Made by a program: the position numbers and the translations under genes. The notes under the pieces are model-generated. The model worked only from the letters and a program-made list of their open reading frames with translations, did not search any database and was not told where the DNA came from. A stretch of DNA of 64,000 bases from Neotamlana laminarinivorans (GTDB taxonomy: Bacteria; Bacteroidota; Bacteroidia; Flavobacteriales; Flavobacteriaceae). The stretch spans positions 484,899 to 548,898 of the forward strand of contig NZ_JAJAPW010000004.1 in the NCBI RefSeq assembly GCF_020523925.1, written 5' to 3'. Shown piece by piece: positions 26,284 through 35,464 of this stretch; positions within the stretch are counted from its first letter, which is position 1; each line of letters opens with the position of its first letter.

Positions 26284-26327
26284 AAATGATTTATAAAATA
26301 TGCTAGATGTTAGTTAGTGTTAAATAA

Positions 26328-26358
26328 TTGTTAATTTAATGTAAAATTAATATGTTTG
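26328..26358 (+). promoter_or_regulatory. Bacteroidota promoter upstream of the 26383 gene
   Basis: TTG at 26328-26330 and TATGTTTG at 26351-26358, spaced by 20 nt, matching TTG-N19/20-TAnnTTTG. The ATG lies 25 nt downstream. Confidence 0.7.
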
Positions 26359-26382
26359 TTTTCTGTAAAAACTTGGTAAGCA

Positions 26383-26646
26383 ATGAAAATTAATTGGAAT
26401 TCTACTAGCTCGTTTAGCGATGAGGTATTGAGCACAAAACTTAAAATAGAGTATGAGTTTAGAAAGAGGACCATGAAATTTATTATTGAAAATAACATAC
26501 CCGAGTGTTGCGAAGATTACAAATGTGTGGTTTTTGATTTTTTTGTAGATGAAAATTGTTTTAAAATTTCAAAAGAAACCCACGAGCCTTTATATTCGAA
26601 ATTTATAGCTTTAAATGAAACTTTTAAATTAGATGAAACCGGTTGA
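26383..26646 (+). CDS. Small protein of unknown function
   Basis: 87 residues, soluble, with a pair of cysteines in PECCEDYKCVVFDFF. No family is recognised. A clear promoter lies upstream and the downstream DUF1801 gene overlaps by 14 nt, so it is expressed and coupled to that gene. Codon use looks like that of the neighbours. Confidence 0.65.
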   Translation: MKINWNSTSSFSDEVLSTKLKIEYEFRKRTMKFIIENNIPECCEDYKCVVFDFFVDENCFKISKETHEPLYSKFIALNETFKLDETG

Positions 26647-27010
26647 TGCTTACTTTATAAATCAGAAAGAGCCATACCAGTCTATAATGCTTTACTTGCG
26701 AAGTGTTATTTTAAAAACCTTACCAGAAGCAGAAGAGTACTACAGTTACAAAATTCCGTTTTATCGTATTGATAAAAAGCCGCTACTTTACCTAAATGTT
26801 TTAAAAGGAAAAACTTATGTTGATGTGGCTTTTGTACAAGGCATTTTATTCGAGTCTGAGTTTCCAGAACTAAAAAACGACAATAAGCGCAAACAAGTAA
26901 GATCGTTGCAAGTTTATAGTCTTGAAGATTTTAATCAACAGCCATTCGAAATTTTATTAATTGCAGCTGCAACAAAACTTAAAGCGAGTAAAAAAGCCTG
27001 GTTTATTTAA
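26633..27010 (+). CDS. DUF1801 family protein
   Basis: 125 residues. The segment LRSVILKTLPEAEEYYSYKIPFYRIDKKPLLYLNVLKGKTYVDVAFVQG matches the DUF1801 (YdhG-like) pattern of conserved tyrosines and a strand-rich core. Function not established. It overlaps the upstream small gene by 14 nt and its stop codon overlaps that of convergent kdsA by 4 nt (TTAA). The window has a second DUF1801 gene at 21530; the two are diverged. Confidence 0.8.
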   Translation: MKPVDAYFINQKEPYQSIMLYLRSVILKTLPEAEEYYSYKIPFYRIDKKPLLYLNVLKGKTYVDVAFVQGILFESEFPELKNDNKRKQVRSLQVYSLEDFNQQPFEILLIAAATKLKASKKAWFI

Positions 27011-27825
27011 AAACTGCTTACTAGTTTTTTAATTTCTACCAATCGGGTTAGTAAACCTTCCAGATTATCTAAATGCAACATATTGGCACCGTCACTTTTT
27101 GCGTTCGCAGGATCGAAATGCGTTTCGATAAACAAACCATCAATATTATTTACTACACCGGCGCGGGCAATAGTTTCAATCATGTCTGGACGACCACCTG
27201 TTACTCCAGCAGTTTGGTTAGGTTGTTGTAAAGAATGCGTAACATCTAACACCACAGGAGCGTATTGTTTCATGGTTGGAATACCACGAAAATCTACAAT
27301 CATGTCTTGGTAGCCAAACATGGTACCACGATCGGTTATCCAAGCTTTATCGCTACCTGCATCTTTTACTTTTTGTACGGCGTGTTTCATGGCTTCAGGA
27401 CTCATAAATTGTCCTTTTTTAAGGTTTACCACTTTACCAGTTTGGGCAGCAGCAACAACCAAATCGGTTTGCCGAACTAAAAAGGCAGGTATTTGTAAAA
27501 CATCGACATATTGAGCGGCTTTGGCTGCATCGCTAACTTCGTGAATATCGGTAACGGTTGGTACATCAAATTTTTCTGAAACTTTAGCCAAAATCTCAAG
27601 TGCTTTTTCGTCGCCAATGCCTGTAAAACTATCTATTCGGCTACGGTTGGCTTTTTTAAAACTTCCTTTAAATACATACGGGATTTCTAATTTATTGGTT
27701 ATGTTTACTACTTTTTCGGCAATACGCATAGCCATGTCTTCGCCTTCTATGGCACAAGGGCCACATAATAAAAAGAAATTAGTATTACTTGTATGTTTTA
27801 TTTTAGGGATGTCTTGAAGCTTCAT
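27007..27825 (-). CDS. kdsA: 3-deoxy-D-manno-octulosonate 8-phosphate synthase
   Basis: 272 residues, the normal length for KdsA. It condenses phosphoenolpyruvate with arabinose 5-phosphate to KDO-8-P for lipid A inner core. Visible motifs: LLCGPCAIEG near the N-terminus, FKGSFKKANRSRIDSFTG, the substrate-binding QIPAFLVRQTDL, VNLKKGQFM and DVTHSLQQP. A TATCTTTG box on the - strand at 27856-27849 is a plausible -7 element, though no good -33 TTG is seen. It ends tail-to-tail with the DUF1801 gene. Confidence 0.95.
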   Translation of the reverse strand: MKLQDIPKIKHTSNTNFFLLCGPCAIEGEDMAMRIAEKVVNITNKLEIPYVFKGSFKKANRSRIDSFTGIGDEKALEILAKVSEKFDVPTVTDIHEVSDAAKAAQYVDVLQIPAFLVRQTDLVVAAAQTGKVVNLKKGQFMSPEAMKHAVQKVKDAGSDKAWITDRGTMFGYQDMIVDFRGIPTMKQYAPVVLDVTHSLQQPNQTAGVTGGRPDMIETIARAGVVNNIDGLFIETHFDPANAKSDGANMLHLDNLEGLLTRLVEIKKLVSSF

Positions 27826-27919
27826 GTGCAGTTTAAAATTTAATAGAACAAAGATACTATTAATGCCCGAATTTAATATGTTCGATTTTACGATTTAAGA
27901 AATTTACCTTGGCAAATAT

Positions 27920-28073
27920 GCGCATTAGCGATTGAACGGTTAGACTGCGCTTACCGCAGGCTAAATGTTTGAGCGCCTCGCAGAGCGCGAGTAGTGAAAG
28001 CGCGACACTTTGCAACCTATTAATAAACATTGTGTTAGGTTAAAATGTTAGTGGGTTGCAAAGGGTAATGCCC
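27920..28073 (-). repeat. Structured intergenic repeat, copy 4, reverse orientation with expanded first arm
   Basis: Read on the - strand it starts GGGCATTACCC and ends CGCTAATGCGC. The ends GCATTA and TAATGC lie at 28071-28066 and 27927-27922. The middle GCTTTCACTACTCGCGCTC then TGCGAGGCGCTC matches copies 1 and 3. The first hairpin is enlarged by about 45 nt closed by CTTTGCAACC/GGTTGCAAAG. It sits between kdsA and the typA promoter and fills most of that 316-nt gap. Confidence 0.75.
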
Positions 28074-28089
28074 AAATAAAAAAAATGTG

Positions 28090-28119
28090 TTGAATATCGA
28101 TAATTTATAACTACCTTTG
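28090..28119 (+). promoter_or_regulatory. Promoter of typA
   Basis: TTG at 28090-28092 and TACCTTTG at 28112-28119 with 19 nt between, an excellent match to the Bacteroidota consensus. The ATG of typA follows 22 nt later. Confidence 0.85.
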
Positions 28120-28141
28120 CGCCCTTAAAATAAGCACTATT

Positions 28142-29941
28142 ATGGCTACTATAAAAAACATTGCAATTATTGCGCACGTTGACCACGGTAAAACAACTTT
28201 GGTTGATAAAATTATGTATCACTGTCAGTTATTTAGAGAAAATGAAAATACTGGCGATTTAATTTTAGATAATAACGATTTAGAGCGTGAAAGAGGAATA
28301 ACTATTACGTCTAAAAACGTATCGGTTATTTATAAAGACACTAAAATTAATATTATTGATACGCCTGGTCACGCCGATTTTGGTGGAGAAGTTGAACGTG
28401 TTTTAAATATGGCCGATGGTGTGTTATTGTTAGTTGATGCTTTTGAAGGGCCAATGCCACAAACGCGTTTTGTTTTACAAAAAGCAATTGATTTAGGTTT
28501 AAAACCTTGCGTAGTTGTAAATAAAGTTGATAAAGAAAACTGTACGCCAGATGAGGTTCATGAAAAAGTATTCGATTTAATGTTCGAGCTTGGTGCAGAA
28601 GAGTGGCAGTTAGATTTCCCAACAGTTTATGGTAGTGCTAAAAATAACTGGATGAGCGAAGATTGGCAAAAGCCAACTGAAAATATTGAGCCATTGCTTG
28701 ATATGGTAATTGAGCATATTCCAGAACCTAAAATTGAAGAAGGAACAACACAAATGCTTATTACTTCGTTAGACTTCTCTAGCTTTACAGGACGTATTGC
28801 TATTGGCCGTTTAACAAGAGGTCAGCTTAAAGTAAACCAACAAATTAGTTTGGTTAAGCGTGATGGTTCTATTGTAAAAAATAGAATTAAAGAATTACAC
28901 GTTTTTGAAGGTTTAGGAAGAATTAAAGTTGATGAAGTACAAACAGGTGATATTTGTGCTATTGTTGGTTTAGATGGTTTTGAAATTGGTGATACTGTTG
29001 CCGATTTTGAAAACCCTGAAGGTTTAAAAACCATTGCCATTGATGAGCCTACAATGAGTATGCTTTTTACAATTAACGATTCGCCTTTCTTTGGTAAAGA
29101 CGGAAAGTTTGTAACCTCTAGACATATTAAAGAGCGTTTAACCAAAGAGCTTGAGAAAAACTTAGCTTTACGTGTTGAAGAAACAGATAGTGCCGATAAA
29201 TTTATGGTTTTTGGTCGTGGTGTATTACACTTATCGGTTTTAATTGAAACCATGCGTCGTGAGGGTTACGAATTACAAATTGGGCAACCGCAAGTAATTA
29301 TAAAAGAAATTGATGGTGTAAAATGTGAGCCTGTTGAAGAAATGACTATTGATTTACCAGAAAACGTTTCGGGTAAAGCGGTAGAGTTAGTGACTATGCG
29401 TAAAGGTGAAATGACCAGTATGGAAGCTAAAGGTGAGCGTATGGTTTGCGAATTTATTGTACCATCGCGTGGTATTATTGGTTTACGTAACCAATTACTA
29501 ACAGCAACTGCTGGTGAGGCTATTATGGCACACCGTTTTAAAGAGTATCAACCATTAAAAGGTGGTATTCCTGAGCGTCAAAATGGTTCGTTAGTATCTA
29601 TGGAAAATGGTACAGCTATTCCTTATTCTATTGATAAATTACAAGATAGAGGTAAGTTTTTTATAGATCCGGGTGAAGATATTTATGAAGGACAGGTAAT
29701 TGGTGAAAATTCGCGTCAAGACGATATGACGGTTAACGTAACTAAAACTAAAAAGTTAAGTAACGTACGTAGTGCAGGTGCCGATGATAAAGCTAAAATT
29801 GTTCCTGCAATTAAATTCTCTTTAGAAGAGGCTTTAGAATACATACAAAAAGACGAATACGTTGAGGTAACACCAAACCACTTACGTTTACGTAAAATAT
29901 ACTTAAAAGAAGTAGATAGAAAACGTAATAAGTCGATTTAG
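28142..29941 (+). CDS. typA: Translational GTPase TypA/BipA
   Basis: 599 residues, the usual length. GTPase motifs: AHVDHGKTT (11-19), the switch [16 protein letters not shown] and NKVDKENC. The later domains carry [18 protein letters not shown], and KSNVR-like [20 protein letters not shown] near the end is the BipA C-terminal signature. TypA binds ribosomes and supports growth under cold or other stress. It is a monocistronic gene with its own promoter and terminator. Confidence 0.97.
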   Translation: MATIKNIAIIAHVDHGKTTLVDKIMYHCQLFRENENTGDLILDNNDLERERGITITSKNVSVIYKDTKINIIDTPGHADFGGEVERVLNMADGVLLLVDAFEGPMPQTRFVLQKAIDLGLKPCVVVNKVDKENCTPDEVHEKVFDLMFELGAEEWQLDFPTVYGSAKNNWMSEDWQKPTENIEPLLDMVIEHIPEPKIEEGTTQMLITSLDFSSFTGRIAIGRLTRGQLKVNQQISLVKRDGSIVKNRIKELHVFEGLGRIKVDEVQTGDICAIVGLDGFEIGDTVADFENPEGLKTIAIDEPTMSMLFTINDSPFFGKDGKFVTSRHIKERLTKELEKNLALRVEETDSADKFMVFGRGVLHLSVLIETMRREGYELQIGQPQVIIKEIDGVKCEPVEEMTIDLPENVSGKAVELVTMRKGEMTSMEAKGERMVCEFIVPSRGIIGLRNQLLTATAGEAIMAHRFKEYQPLKGGIPERQNGSLVSMENGTAIPYSIDKLQDRGKFFIDPGEDIYEGQVIGENSRQDDMTVNVTKTKKLSNVRSAGADDKAKIVPAIKFSLEEALEYIQKDEYVEVTPNHLRLRKIYLKEVDRKRNKSI

Positions 29942-29962
29942 AAAAGTTTTATAAATACATAG

Positions 29963-29999
29963 AAAAAGTGGCTAGTTTTTTACTAGTCACTTTTTTTTG
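29963..29999 (+). terminator. Intrinsic terminator of typA
   Basis: Stem AGTGGCTAG (29967-29975) pairs with CTAGTCACT (29983-29991) with one G-T pair, loop of T residues, followed by a run of T residues, 22 nt after the typA stop codon. The remaining about 220 nt to the flippase gene are AT-rich without a clear promoter match. Confidence 0.88.
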
Positions 30000-30220
30000 T
30001 TTGAATGTTTTGTGACTTAATTGTTTATTCTGATTTGTTTTTAATAATATATTACAAGATTGATATAATTTACTTTTTAACGATAACATTAATATCTCAT
30101 AGGTTTAAAATTATGATTAATGCAAATGATTTGTATATTTAAGCACGTTCTAAAGCGTTTAAGAATATTAGGCTGTTTTTTTCGTTACAAAATTTAGTCT
30201 TTTAAATTAAAATATATTAA

Positions 30221-31531
30221 TTGAAGCAATTAATAACATATATAAACAATAAAGTTTTAGTGAAGATAACATCGTTACATATGGTAGCGATAATTACCAG
30301 AATAATTGCAGGTATACTAACCTCCAAAGCCATAGCTGTAATGGTGGGGCCTTTTGGTTTAGCTTTAATTGGTAACTTAAGAAATTTTGTAGCTGCGTTT
30401 CAATCTTTGGCTACTCTAGGTCTTTACAAAGGTATAGTTAAATATGTAGCTGCGTTTAAAGAAAATTCCAAAGCGCTTACTAAAACACTTTCAACGGTGT
30501 ATTATGTAGGTTTTATAACTACAATTATAGTATCTTGTTTTTGTTATTTTGGTTCTGAGTGGGTTAATGATATTATTTTTCCTAGCTATAATGAATTTGG
30601 TTACGTAATTAAAATATTTGCTATTGCTTTGCCTTTTTATGCTTTAAATATGTTTTCATTTTCAATAATGAATGGATTTTCAAAGTATAAAATATTAATC
30701 ATACTAAATATAATTGGGCAGATTTTAAGTGTATCTATAGTTTTAATTTTAATTTATCAAGAAAAATTAAAAGGCGCATTAATTTCTGTTGCTATTGCTG
30801 AGTCAATTATTTTTTTAATAACACTTGTCGCTATTATAAATAGGCAGAGTATGTTGCCTAAAATACAAGTGAAAGAAGTAGATTTTAAGTTTTTTAGGAA
30901 ATTTTGTTTTTATTCGGTAATAGCACTTTTTACAGCTGTATTATTACCATTAGTAACTATTGGTATTCGGTCTTATATTATAGAAAATATAGGTTACAAA
31001 GAAGCTGGTTTTTGGGAAGCAATTACACGATTATCAAAGTACTACTTAATGTTTATTAGTTCTTTAATTTCTCTTTATTTATTACCACGTTTTAAAGATA
31101 TTAAAACAGTAAAAGCTTTTAGGCTCGAAGTTTGGAGCTTTTATAAAACAATAGTGCCAGTATTAATTGCTGGGATGTTGCTTATATATTTATTAAAAAA
31201 ATATATTGTTTTAGGTGTTTTTACAAAAGAATTTCAGCCCATTGAAGACTTATTTTTATGGCAATTATTAGGTGATTTTATTAAGGTATTGTCTATAGTA
31301 ATTGCTTATCAGTTTTTGGCAAAAAAAATGTTTTGGCACTACATTTTAACTGAAGCATTTTTAATTGTAAATATTTATATAACAAGTGTATATTTTATAA
31401 ATACCTTGGGGAGTGTTAAGGGAGCTGTTGTTGCTCATTTTGTAAGTTATGTTATGTATTACACTATAATTCTACTTATTTTTAGTACCTCGTTTTTTGG
31501 GGCTGAACAAGATTATAAAGAAAATTTGTAG
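30221..31531 (+). CDS. O-antigen/polysaccharide flippase, Wzx-like (first of two)
   Basis: 436 residues, about twelve membrane helices, MATE/Wzx fold. The start is TTG at 30221, which fits the length and the typical beginning of this family (KVLVKITSLHMVAIITRIIAGILTSK); an ATG 60 nt further in would cut the first helix. It should move undecaprenyl-linked sugar units across the inner membrane. It overlaps the second flippase gene by 35 nt. The two proteins share the segment WQLLGDFIKVLSIVIAYQFLAKK, so they look like ancient tandem paralogues. Confidence 0.88.
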   Translation: MKQLITYINNKVLVKITSLHMVAIITRIIAGILTSKAIAVMVGPFGLALIGNLRNFVAAFQSLATLGLYKGIVKYVAAFKENSKALTKTLSTVYYVGFITTIIVSCFCYFGSEWVNDIIFPSYNEFGYVIKIFAIALPFYALNMFSFSIMNGFSKYKILIILNIIGQILSVSIVLILIYQEKLKGALISVAIAESIIFLITLVAIINRQSMLPKIQVKEVDFKFFRKFCFYSVIALFTAVLLPLVTIGIRSYIIENIGYKEAGFWEAITRLSKYYLMFISSLISLYLLPRFKDIKTVKAFRLEVWSFYKTIVPVLIAGMLLIYLLKKYIVLGVFTKEFQPIEDLFLWQLLGDFIKVLSIVIAYQFLAKKMFWHYILTEAFLIVNIYITSVYFINTLGSVKGAVVAHFVSYVMYYTIILLIFSTSFFGAEQDYKENL

Positions 31532-32852
31532 ATTGAAATTTCTAAATTTTATTAATAAAGAAAATGCTAAGGATACTTTAAGTAAGTCTTTATTTAAAGC
31601 TATTTATGCAAATAGTATTATTGTTTTTGTTAAAATATTCTCCTCGTTTATAGTTTCGAAAGTAACAGCTGTTTTTTTAGGGCCATCCGGTTATGCTTTG
31701 GTTGGTAATTTTAAAAATGTTATTCAAGGTGTTTTGGGAGTTACAACAACTGGTTTTGAAAGTGGTGTTATTAAATACGTTTCTGAAAACAAAACTAATA
31801 AGGATAAGCTAGTTTTAATTTTAGCTAATATTTTTTTTCTAAATTTAATTTTATGCATTGCTGTATTTATTGTGTTGTTTTATTTCTCAGACTCAATTTC
31901 TCTGTATACATTAAAAACAATAGATTATGCATATGTGTTTAAATATTTAGCTATTTTACTTCCTTTACTTTCTTTTAATTTCATATGTCTTTATATAGCT
32001 AATGGACTTCAAAAAATTAAAATCTACACCATTTTAGTATGTGTGTTTAACCTTCTTAATGGTTTAGTAGTTTTTTGTTTAGTTTATTATTATAACCTAA
32101 AAGGTGCTTTATTATCGAGTTTAATAGTGCCTTCAGTAAGTTTTTTTACGGTGTTTTTTTTTAGAGAAATTCGTGAATTGATTTTTTGTGCTTTTAAAAG
32201 TATAAATAACATTTCAGTAGTTATACTAAAAAACATGTCGACTTATATATTTATGTCTATTTATTCGGCGTTGTTATTAAGCTTTAATTATTTGTTTATA
32301 AGAAATGCAATAATTGAAAATTTAAATATAAATATGGCTGGTTATTGGGAGGCTTTAAACAAAATTTCAATGTTTTATATGATGTTTTTTAGCTCCTTAT
32401 TTACATTGTATTTATTACCCAAATTGACAACAAATAAAACAACTTTAGGTTATAAAAATATTATGTTATCTTATTTTAAAGTTATAATTCCATTAATGGG
32501 ATTAGCCTTTTTTTTGTTGTTCATATTTAAATATAATGTAATAGAACTATTTCTTACTAAAGATTTTTTGCCCATTGCCAATTATTTTTATTTGCAATTA
32601 GTGGCCGATTTTATTAAGGTAATTGCATTTTCATTTGCTTACCAATTTCATGCAAAAAAAATTACTACATATTATTTAATTTCCGATACTGTTTTATATG
32701 TTTCCTTTTATTTTTTAAGTATTAACTTTTTGCCTAAGTTTGAGCTTTTTGGGGTGTTATACGGATATTTAATTAGCATAATTTTGTATTTAATTGCGGT
32801 TTGTTTGTTTTTATTTGTGTTTAGAAAAAATAAATTAAGTAACCATGAATAA
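31497..32852 (+). CDS. O-antigen/polysaccharide flippase, Wzx-like (second of two)
   Basis: 451 residues, about twelve membrane helices, with VSKVTAVFLGPSGYALVGNFKN and LQLVADFIKVIAFSFAYQFHAKK matching the preceding flippase. The start is a TTG inside the end of the upstream gene. Two flippases in a row are unusual in one locus: they may handle two different lipid-linked units, or one may be a relic. It is followed by the phosphoethanolamine transferase-like gene with an 8-nt overlap. Confidence 0.86.
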   Translation: MGLNKIIKKICRLKFLNFINKENAKDTLSKSLFKAIYANSIIVFVKIFSSFIVSKVTAVFLGPSGYALVGNFKNVIQGVLGVTTTGFESGVIKYVSENKTNKDKLVLILANIFFLNLILCIAVFIVLFYFSDSISLYTLKTIDYAYVFKYLAILLPLLSFNFICLYIANGLQKIKIYTILVCVFNLLNGLVVFCLVYYYNLKGALLSSLIVPSVSFFTVFFFREIRELIFCAFKSINNISVVILKNMSTYIFMSIYSALLLSFNYLFIRNAIIENLNINMAGYWEALNKISMFYMMFFSSLFTLYLLPKLTTNKTTLGYKNIMLSYFKVIIPLMGLAFFLLFIFKYNVIELFLTKDFLPIANYFYLQLVADFIKVIAFSFAYQFHAKKITTYYLISDTVLYVSFYFLSINFLPKFELFGVLYGYLISIILYLIAVCLFLFVFRKNKLSNHE

Positions 32853-34392
32853 ATTATTAAAAAAACTATTATTGTTTTTATTACCTCTTTTAGCTAAATA
32901 CTTTTTTCTACTGATTTTTATTGATTTAGATTTAATTGAATGGCGAGATATTCTTGAAGACTTTCTGTTTTTTGTTATTGTTGCGTCTATTGCCTTTAGG
33001 ATGGTTTCGAGGTATAAAATATTATTAAACATTTTATGTTTTTTTTATGTTTTTTATATAGTGTTGGAAACAACTTCTTATATCGCCGTTTCTTCAAATT
33101 TTACATCGTCTTATATGTTTTTGCTAATAGAATCTAACCAGCAAGAATTAAGTGAGTTTATGTCTTCTTATATAAATTTTAAAATTATTGGTTTGCTGTT
33201 AGTTTTAATAGGTTTCTTTTTTATTCTTAAAAAATATGTTTTCAGTGTAAAATATAAAAGTAACTATTTTTTAGGTTTAATAAATCCGCTATTAATTATT
33301 GTTATCCTTAAGTTAACAGGATTGATTGAACAGAATGCATATCATAATATTGTTCGAGGGGTTTATGGATATTACGATTTGCAAAATAGTGTAAAACTAG
33401 ATTCAAATATCTTAACTAGTGATTTAAATATCACTTCAAATAATGAGGTTTTAGTTTTTGTATTAGGTGAATCTACTACAATAAGGCATATGGAAATTTA
33501 TGGTTATAATAAGCCTACTACACCGTTTTTAAGTAAAATAAAGGATAGTTTATTGGTTTATAATAATGTGATTTCTACAGATGTTTTAACGTTAAAATGT
33601 GTGCCTAAAATACTTACTTCGTTAAGTTCATCAACTGATAAGCAGGATATAATAAATATTGTTCAACTTTTTAATAGTGCAGGATACAAAACTCATTGGC
33701 TGTCTAACCAAAGAGCAATAAGTTATCATGACAATGCAATAAGTAAGATAGCTTCGTTTTCACATTCATTTAAATTTTATAATCATTTAATAGATAAACA
33801 TACTATGGTTTTAGATGAAGTTTTACTTCCTGATTATAATGAAATTTTAAGCATGCCTGGTAAAAAAGTTGTATTTGTAAGGTTAATGGGGACGCATTTT
33901 GATTATAAAAATAGATATCCGTTAGAGTTTAATAAATTTGTTAATTCTTCCGGTAGTTCCTTGCATGAAAAAACGATAGCGGAATATGACAACGCCGTAT
34001 TGTATAACGATTTTATATTACATGAGTTAATAGAAGGTTTAAGAAAAATAAATACTAAAAGTGCATTAATATACCTCTCAGATCATGGTGAAAACGTTTA
34101 TCATGAAGGGACAGACTTTTTTGGCAGAAATGAAGAACGTTTAACTAAAACTATGTTCGAAATTCCGTTTCTAGTATGGACCTCAAATACCTTTGAGTTT
34201 CCAAAGGACTTTAAGTATGATGCTAATAGAAAATTTATGAGTGATCATACTTTTGAAAGTATAACCCATTTGTTTGGCGTATCTCATAAAAGTATTACCA
34301 ATGGCAATAGTATTTTTAGTAAAGAGTTTAATCAAACAGAAAGGAAGGTTGTAGATTATTCTATAAATTTCGATACTTATTTTGCTAATTAA
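32845..34392 (+). CDS. Phosphoethanolamine transferase-like (EptA/CptA family) membrane sulfatase-fold enzyme
   Basis: 515 residues. About five N-terminal membrane helices (to about 165) precede a periplasmic sulfatase/alkaline phosphatase fold. The nucleophile site is GESTTIRHMEIYGYNKPTTPF with Thr211 as the expected phosphoenzyme residue, and metal-binding LSDHGENVYHEG lies near the end. Such enzymes move phosphoethanolamine from phosphatidylethanolamine to lipid A or other surface glycans. In this polysaccharide locus it may decorate the exported glycan or core. It overlaps the GT4 gene by 1 nt. Confidence 0.88.
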   Translation: MNKLLKKLLLFLLPLLAKYFFLLIFIDLDLIEWRDILEDFLFFVIVASIAFRMVSRYKILLNILCFFYVFYIVLETTSYIAVSSNFTSSYMFLLIESNQQELSEFMSSYINFKIIGLLLVLIGFFFILKKYVFSVKYKSNYFLGLINPLLIIVILKLTGLIEQNAYHNIVRGVYGYYDLQNSVKLDSNILTSDLNITSNNEVLVFVLGESTTIRHMEIYGYNKPTTPFLSKIKDSLLVYNNVISTDVLTLKCVPKILTSLSSSTDKQDIINIVQLFNSAGYKTHWLSNQRAISYHDNAISKIASFSHSFKFYNHLIDKHTMVLDEVLLPDYNEILSMPGKKVVFVRLMGTHFDYKNRYPLEFNKFVNSSGSSLHEKTIAEYDNAVLYNDFILHELIEGLRKINTKSALIYLSDHGENVYHEGTDFFGRNEERLTKTMFEIPFLVWTSNTFEFPKDFKYDANRKFMSDHTFESITHLFGVSHKSITNGNSIFSKEFNQTERKVVDYSINFDTYFAN

Positions 34393-35459
34393 TGAAACCC
34401 AAAATTTGTCTTTTAACCGATAGTTTAAGTTCTGGTGGTGCCGAAAAAATGGTAGCAAACCTATCGGTTTCCTTTTCTAAAAAAGGTTACGAAGTAGTTA
34501 TAGTTTTAATGAACGATAATATAGACTATAATTTTAAAGGGCGAATATTCAATTTTGGTAAAATTAAAGCGACACATTCAATTTTTACATCTTTTTTAAA
34601 ATTAAGAACCTTTGTGAAATATGAAAATTTTGATGTTATTTTAGATCATCGAGTACGCGATAAATTTTTAAAAGAATTTGCCTTTGCTCAATTTATTTTT
34701 AAAAAAGCTGCGGTAGTTTATTGTGTGCACTCTTACAAATTAAATTTATATTTTTCAACTATTAACAAAAAACCATTAACAAGATTTACGTTGGTTAAGA
34801 ATAGGGAGATAGTAACTGTAAGTAAAGAAATAAAGGATGTTTTAAATTCCGTGTTGTCCTTAAATAGTACTGTTATTTATAATTACCCTATGTTTAAAGA
34901 AAACAAGAAGGTAGAATTACAAGAATTACCAGAAAAATATATAATAGCTGTAGGTCGTTTAGATAAAATAAAACAATTTGATGTTTTAATTAAGTGCTAT
35001 AAAAATTCTAATCTTTCTTCTCACAACATAAAGCTTTTAATTTTAGGAGAAGGTAAAGAAAAACGGAGCCTAGCAAATTTAATTGACAGATTAAATTTAG
35101 ACGACTATGTGCATTTAAAAGGATTTGTTAATAACCCTGAAAAGTATATTAAAAATGCAAAAGCTTTAGTAATGTCAAGTGTCTCGGAAGGTTTTCCAAT
35201 GGTTTTAATTGAAGCTATGGCTTTAAAAACCCCATGTGTTTCCTTTGATTGCTATAGTGGTCCAAACGAAATTATAAAGCATAATATTAACGGTATTCTT
35301 GTGGAAAAACAAAACAAAGAAGAGTTAACAAAGGCAATGGATAAACTTTTGCTTGATGATGTCTTTTATGCTTCAATAAAAAGAAATTTGCAATCAGATG
35401 AATTAATGTTTTCCGAAGAAAAAATATTAAAACAGTGGGTTAAAATTATAAGTAAATAA
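34392..35459 (+). CDS. Glycosyltransferase family 4
   Basis: 355 residues, GT-B fold. The N-terminal acceptor part begins ICLLTDSLSSGGAEKMVANLS; the donor-binding half has YIIAVGRLDKIKQFDVLI, LILGEGKEK and the Ex7E pattern EGFPMVLIEAMAL. It adds one sugar from a nucleotide sugar to the lipid-linked glycan at the inner membrane face. The ATG shares its A with the previous stop codon, so the two genes are coupled. It ends 5 nt before the convergent GT2 gene. Confidence 0.9.
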   Translation: MKPKICLLTDSLSSGGAEKMVANLSVSFSKKGYEVVIVLMNDNIDYNFKGRIFNFGKIKATHSIFTSFLKLRTFVKYENFDVILDHRVRDKFLKEFAFAQFIFKKAAVVYCVHSYKLNLYFSTINKKPLTRFTLVKNREIVTVSKEIKDVLNSVLSLNSTVIYNYPMFKENKKVELQELPEKYIIAVGRLDKIKQFDVLIKCYKNSNLSSHNIKLLILGEGKEKRSLANLIDRLNLDDYVHLKGFVNNPEKYIKNAKALVMSSVSEGFPMVLIEAMALKTPCVSFDCYSGPNEIIKHNINGILVEKQNKEELTKAMDKLLLDDVFYASIKRNLQSDELMFSEEKILKQWVKIISK

Positions 35460-35464
35460 CATTA

